Assembly (NCBI GenBank): GCA_028023455.1 | Contig: JAQFVV010012477.1 | Coordinates: forward strand, 2,041,501-2,105,500 | Direction of reading: 5' to 3' | DNA from: Epiperipatus broadwayi | Taxonomy: Eukaryota; Onychophora; Udeonychophora; Euonychophora; Peripatidae | DNA: 64,000 bases | Shown here: positions 61,021-64,000 of the stretch, piece after piece | Position numbering within the stretch: position 1 is the stretch's first letter | Layout: the number at the start of each line of letters is the position of its first letter | Translations under genes and position numbers: made by a program | Notes under the pieces: model-generated | What the model was told of the DNA's origin: nothing | What the model saw: only the letters and a program-made list of their open reading frames with translations | Databases searched by the model: none

Positions 61021-62977
61021 TTATGTTCTTAAATAGTTTGAATCAAACAATATGTTAAAAAATATTTATAATTGTTATTTTTAATATTACCACTGCTTCC
61101 TTTTGAACCAATCCTTCTAATATTATTACAATTTCTGCCACTGATTCAACCAGCTGTGACAATCAAGTTAAACTGTATAAAACAGGATTGCTTTAGATCA
61201 CATTTTCTAGGATATTCACTTAAAGTGATAAACAAAATGATATGCCTAAATAGGAAAGCAAATATATACAATCATTGTCAGTTGTAATTTCTGTATTATT
61301 CATATCCAATTCCAAATGCCATTATTATTGTATAAAATGCCTCAGAGATCACAAGTAAGGACTGTCAGCCTACTAAATTGTTCCCACCAGCATTTTTCAA
61401 ATTATTATGTGGCTTTAACTAAAAACAAAAGAATGAACAAGAAAATATGACATATAATTGTGATACATGTAGATACAGGATGGAAATATTGTTACATAAA
61501 CACACAATTTCATTGTTTTCATTGGCATAAAAAGATGTTCAATGGTATTAGAAGCTTATTATAATCAGACCCTACTGCAATGTAAATGATTGGATTAGAA
61601 AAAAAGAGGAAGAGAGAAAACATTGTTCATATCAGAAACATGATTTATCCTAATGAAATAATGTTATACACCACATAAAAGTGTGACTCTTTGTTGATCC
61701 CCATTTATTTCTTATAAATAATTGTCATTCATGTCCAAAGATCATTTCATTAACTGTCATCTGTGGAACCCATTGGTAGTTTGGATAACTCACCCAACAG
61801 CTTTGATCTTGGAATGTATATGGATAATATTGACATTTGCAAATATTAAAATTATGATGTTTGTATGAATTTGCTTTGTTAATATTTTTAAAAATAAACA
61901 ATTTTGAATAGAATATAAAAATAATAAATTGTCTGTCTTGGAATCACACAGTATAAATTATTTTTATATGGCAATACTTTATGACACTTGATGATGGTTT
62001 TTCAAAGCCAGATATTCCATTAATATAATTATAGTATTTTAATATTTAGAAAATTTATAAACGTAAATGCAGAAAAATAAACCATTAAAAATAATTTGAG
62101 TTTCTTCAAATGAATTAAATATCTAAATAATTATACTCATTGTATTCACTTTCCACAATGATTTATTATATTCCTTAATCATCTTGGTTGAACTACTTAG
62201 CAATTTTTTCCAGAATTGTTGAATACCTTCTTAATAACTTCCAATATATTTATATTTATTCAATTATTTATTTTATTCTCATATATTCGTGCAAACATCA
62301 AAGTTATTAATAATTGCAACATGGTCTTAAATTATAATAACCTTATTAAAATGTTAAATATTAATTCATTCTTTTTGCAATGTTTTTATCTCTAAAAATG
62401 TTATACTTTTATAAACTTATAACAATGCTTTATTAAATTTCTTTACCTTAATGCTTCAATTATCTAGAAATTTTGTCAGAGCTGTTAAATATGTTTTTAA
62501 CATAATCTATGAGTTTTTTATTATATTTCTGTAATTATCTATTTTATTATCGTATGTGCTTACAACTGTCAGTAGATCACTTTTATTATTCATAATTTCC
62601 ATATAATGAACAAACAACAAATTACGGTTTAATGTAGTTGATACCAAATGTCAACTTATTTTCTTAGCATATAAATAATTATATTTTAAACATATTTTTT
62701 TTTATTATTGACAAAAAAAAAAAAAAAAACTTGAGTCAATAAAATAAAATGTATCAAATTTCTTATATCAATCAAGTCATTGGTGAAAACTGATATAATA
62801 AAAACTAACATCTATTAAACGATCTTTTCTCTTGGAATTTTTACTTAATCAGTATTCTTGTTATTTATTTGCAAACTTAAAGATTAATTAATTTATTCAA
62901 ATATGTTTTTAGTATTACCTTTTTAAAGCTAATAAATGTTTAAATGAATATTCTTTCATTTTATGCTATAAATAAAC
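61021..62977. other. Spacer, no supported gene
   Basis: AT-rich. The open frame 61072-61287 lies antisense upstream of the LINE relic and has no motif. Confidence 0.45.
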
Positions 62978-63110
62978 AGACTTTCACACGATCCACCTCT
63001 CTCCACTCTATCTCATAATACTGATACACTTAACACATATATGTCGAAAAGATAAATAATCACTAATATACGTATTTCATTATTACAGGTATATAATAAG
63101 CCTGTATTTC
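62978..63110 (-). mobile_element. Hammerhead family A copy (A4), left arm only, ribozyme eroded
   Basis: The minus strand matches A1: GTGTATCAGTATTATGAGATA corresponds to GTGTATCGGTTGTATGAGATA, and GAAATACGTATATT matches the GAAA/stem III/cleavage part. The CTGATGA strand and stem II are reduced to CTGTAATAAT. Confidence 0.65.
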
Positions 63111-64000
63111 AGTTATTATAAATAAATCACATTCTACATTTTTTAGCCAACAGGGTAATCGACCCATTTGAATTTTTTTTATTAACGACACTATTTGACA
63201 TTCAACCCGTGCTAGTATGTCATACTATTTTGTCTGTTTTATATTCATTTTGATTTCAGAAAATGTATTGATATATTAGTTCATAGATAATCTAAACACA
63301 ACATAAATCTACTTCTATGTACACACTATCATATATATATATAAGTTATTAAAGAATAAATAAAAAAAATTGCAACAGGCTAATTTGAATATAAAGAAAA
63401 GTTACTTTATGCAAATTAACAAGATGATAAAAAGTCTGTAGAAGTATTAAGTAAGAAGACATGAAAAATAATTATATATGTAAAAACTAGTGGAAATATA
63501 AACTAGTAAAAGTGATGTTCTTCTGGATATTAATAAAAAAGAGCTCTATTTAATATTCTTATTGGACAATCTCTGAATTAATGTGGGTGAGCATAAAGAT
63601 GCATACAAAATTATAAAGTTAACAAAATTACTAAATTAAAGACGGTTTATAAATATTAAATCTCTAAGCAGATTTGAATTCTAAAGAGATCTGAGAGATC
63701 TTATTCTCAACTAACAAATTAGAAAGTTAAATTAATAATATCTTACTAATACCATACTTACTAATCAGATTAAGTAAATTTTTGAAGTTTTATTTAAACT
63801 TTTGCTGTTTCTTATTTATTAAAATATAATTATCCAGCTGCTGCTTGGCCCTGGATATATTATTTGGTACAATTCAACAATCTAACTCATGTGCCCGAAA
63901 TATATTTGGTGCAGTTTGATGGTCTAACCTGCAAGATCTGTGTAATATTTGGCACAGAGCAGCAGTTTAACATGTGAAACATGGATAAGTATTAGTTGGA
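63111..64000. other. Spacer, nothing recognised
   Basis: AT-rich; from about 63840 slightly GC-richer sequence with loosely repeated '[cg]atctggtgcagt'-like wording ('ttggtacaattcaacaatctaa', 'tggtgcagtttgatggtctaa', 'tggcacagagcagcagtttaa'), perhaps a decayed tandem repeat of about 55 bp running out of the window. Confidence 0.35.

Overview
The window looks like gene-poor, repeat-dominated DNA from an invertebrate animal genome. By eye it is about three-quarters A+T. It holds three long (ATCT)n arrays, Penelope-like elements (PLEs) with GIY-YIG endonuclease, RTE-clade LINE relics, hAT transposons of the ZBED5/SCAND3 type and a tRNA-derived SINE. There are no bacterial operons and no recognisable conserved host protein gene. 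I cannot name the species; (ATCT)n arrays and ribozyme-bearing PLEs would fit a mollusc or chelicerate among others.

Layout. 0-10 kb: a non-coding repeat copy with a complete hammerhead ribozyme at the left edge (1-60), a 497-bp hAT derivative (1065-1561), a PLE relic invaded by a SINE (2.3-3.25 kb), an (ATCT)n array (7.84 kb) and a tandem/inverted repeat element (8.8-9.7 kb). 10-22 kb: an ORF-less PLE foldback (11.3 kb), a related tandem element (13.9 kb), a foldback with two opposed hammerhead motifs (16.6 kb) and a decayed full-length hAT transposon (18.57-21.50 kb). 22-36 kb: a second (ATCT)n array, the 3' end of an RTE LINE (25.3 kb), a second copy of the left-edge family (27.4 kb), a tandem hammerhead element (31.2 kb) and a 398-bp hAT MITE (32.97 kb). 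36-43 kb: two PLEs, PLE-2 on the minus strand inside long inverted repeats and PLE-1 on the plus strand with only two frameshifts. 45.4-48.5 kb: the only stretch with promoter, splice and poly(A) signals suggestive of a host transcription unit, of unknown function. 50-64 kb: a third PLE relic, more tandem/inverted elements (53.1 and 59.6 kb), a composite microsatellite (54.1 kb), RTE endonuclease relics (60.4-61.0 kb) and two further copies of the hammerhead family.

Unifying observation. At least seven ORF-less elements here are foldbacks and/or tandem repeats of about 340-420 bp units, and most are bounded by 9-16 bp target-site duplications. Two families carry hammerhead motifs. Another superfamily (8.8, 13.9, 53.1, 59.6 kb and a fragment at 20.4 kb) carries instead a conserved hairpin whose best copies have a GNRA loop. 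The neighbouring coding PLEs also carry hammerhead-like cores in inverted termini. The simplest reading is a community of small non-coding, probably ribozyme-processed retroelements ('retrozyme-like') mobilised in trans by PLE-type reverse transcriptases. That is inference; the repeats, duplications and motifs are read directly from the sequence.
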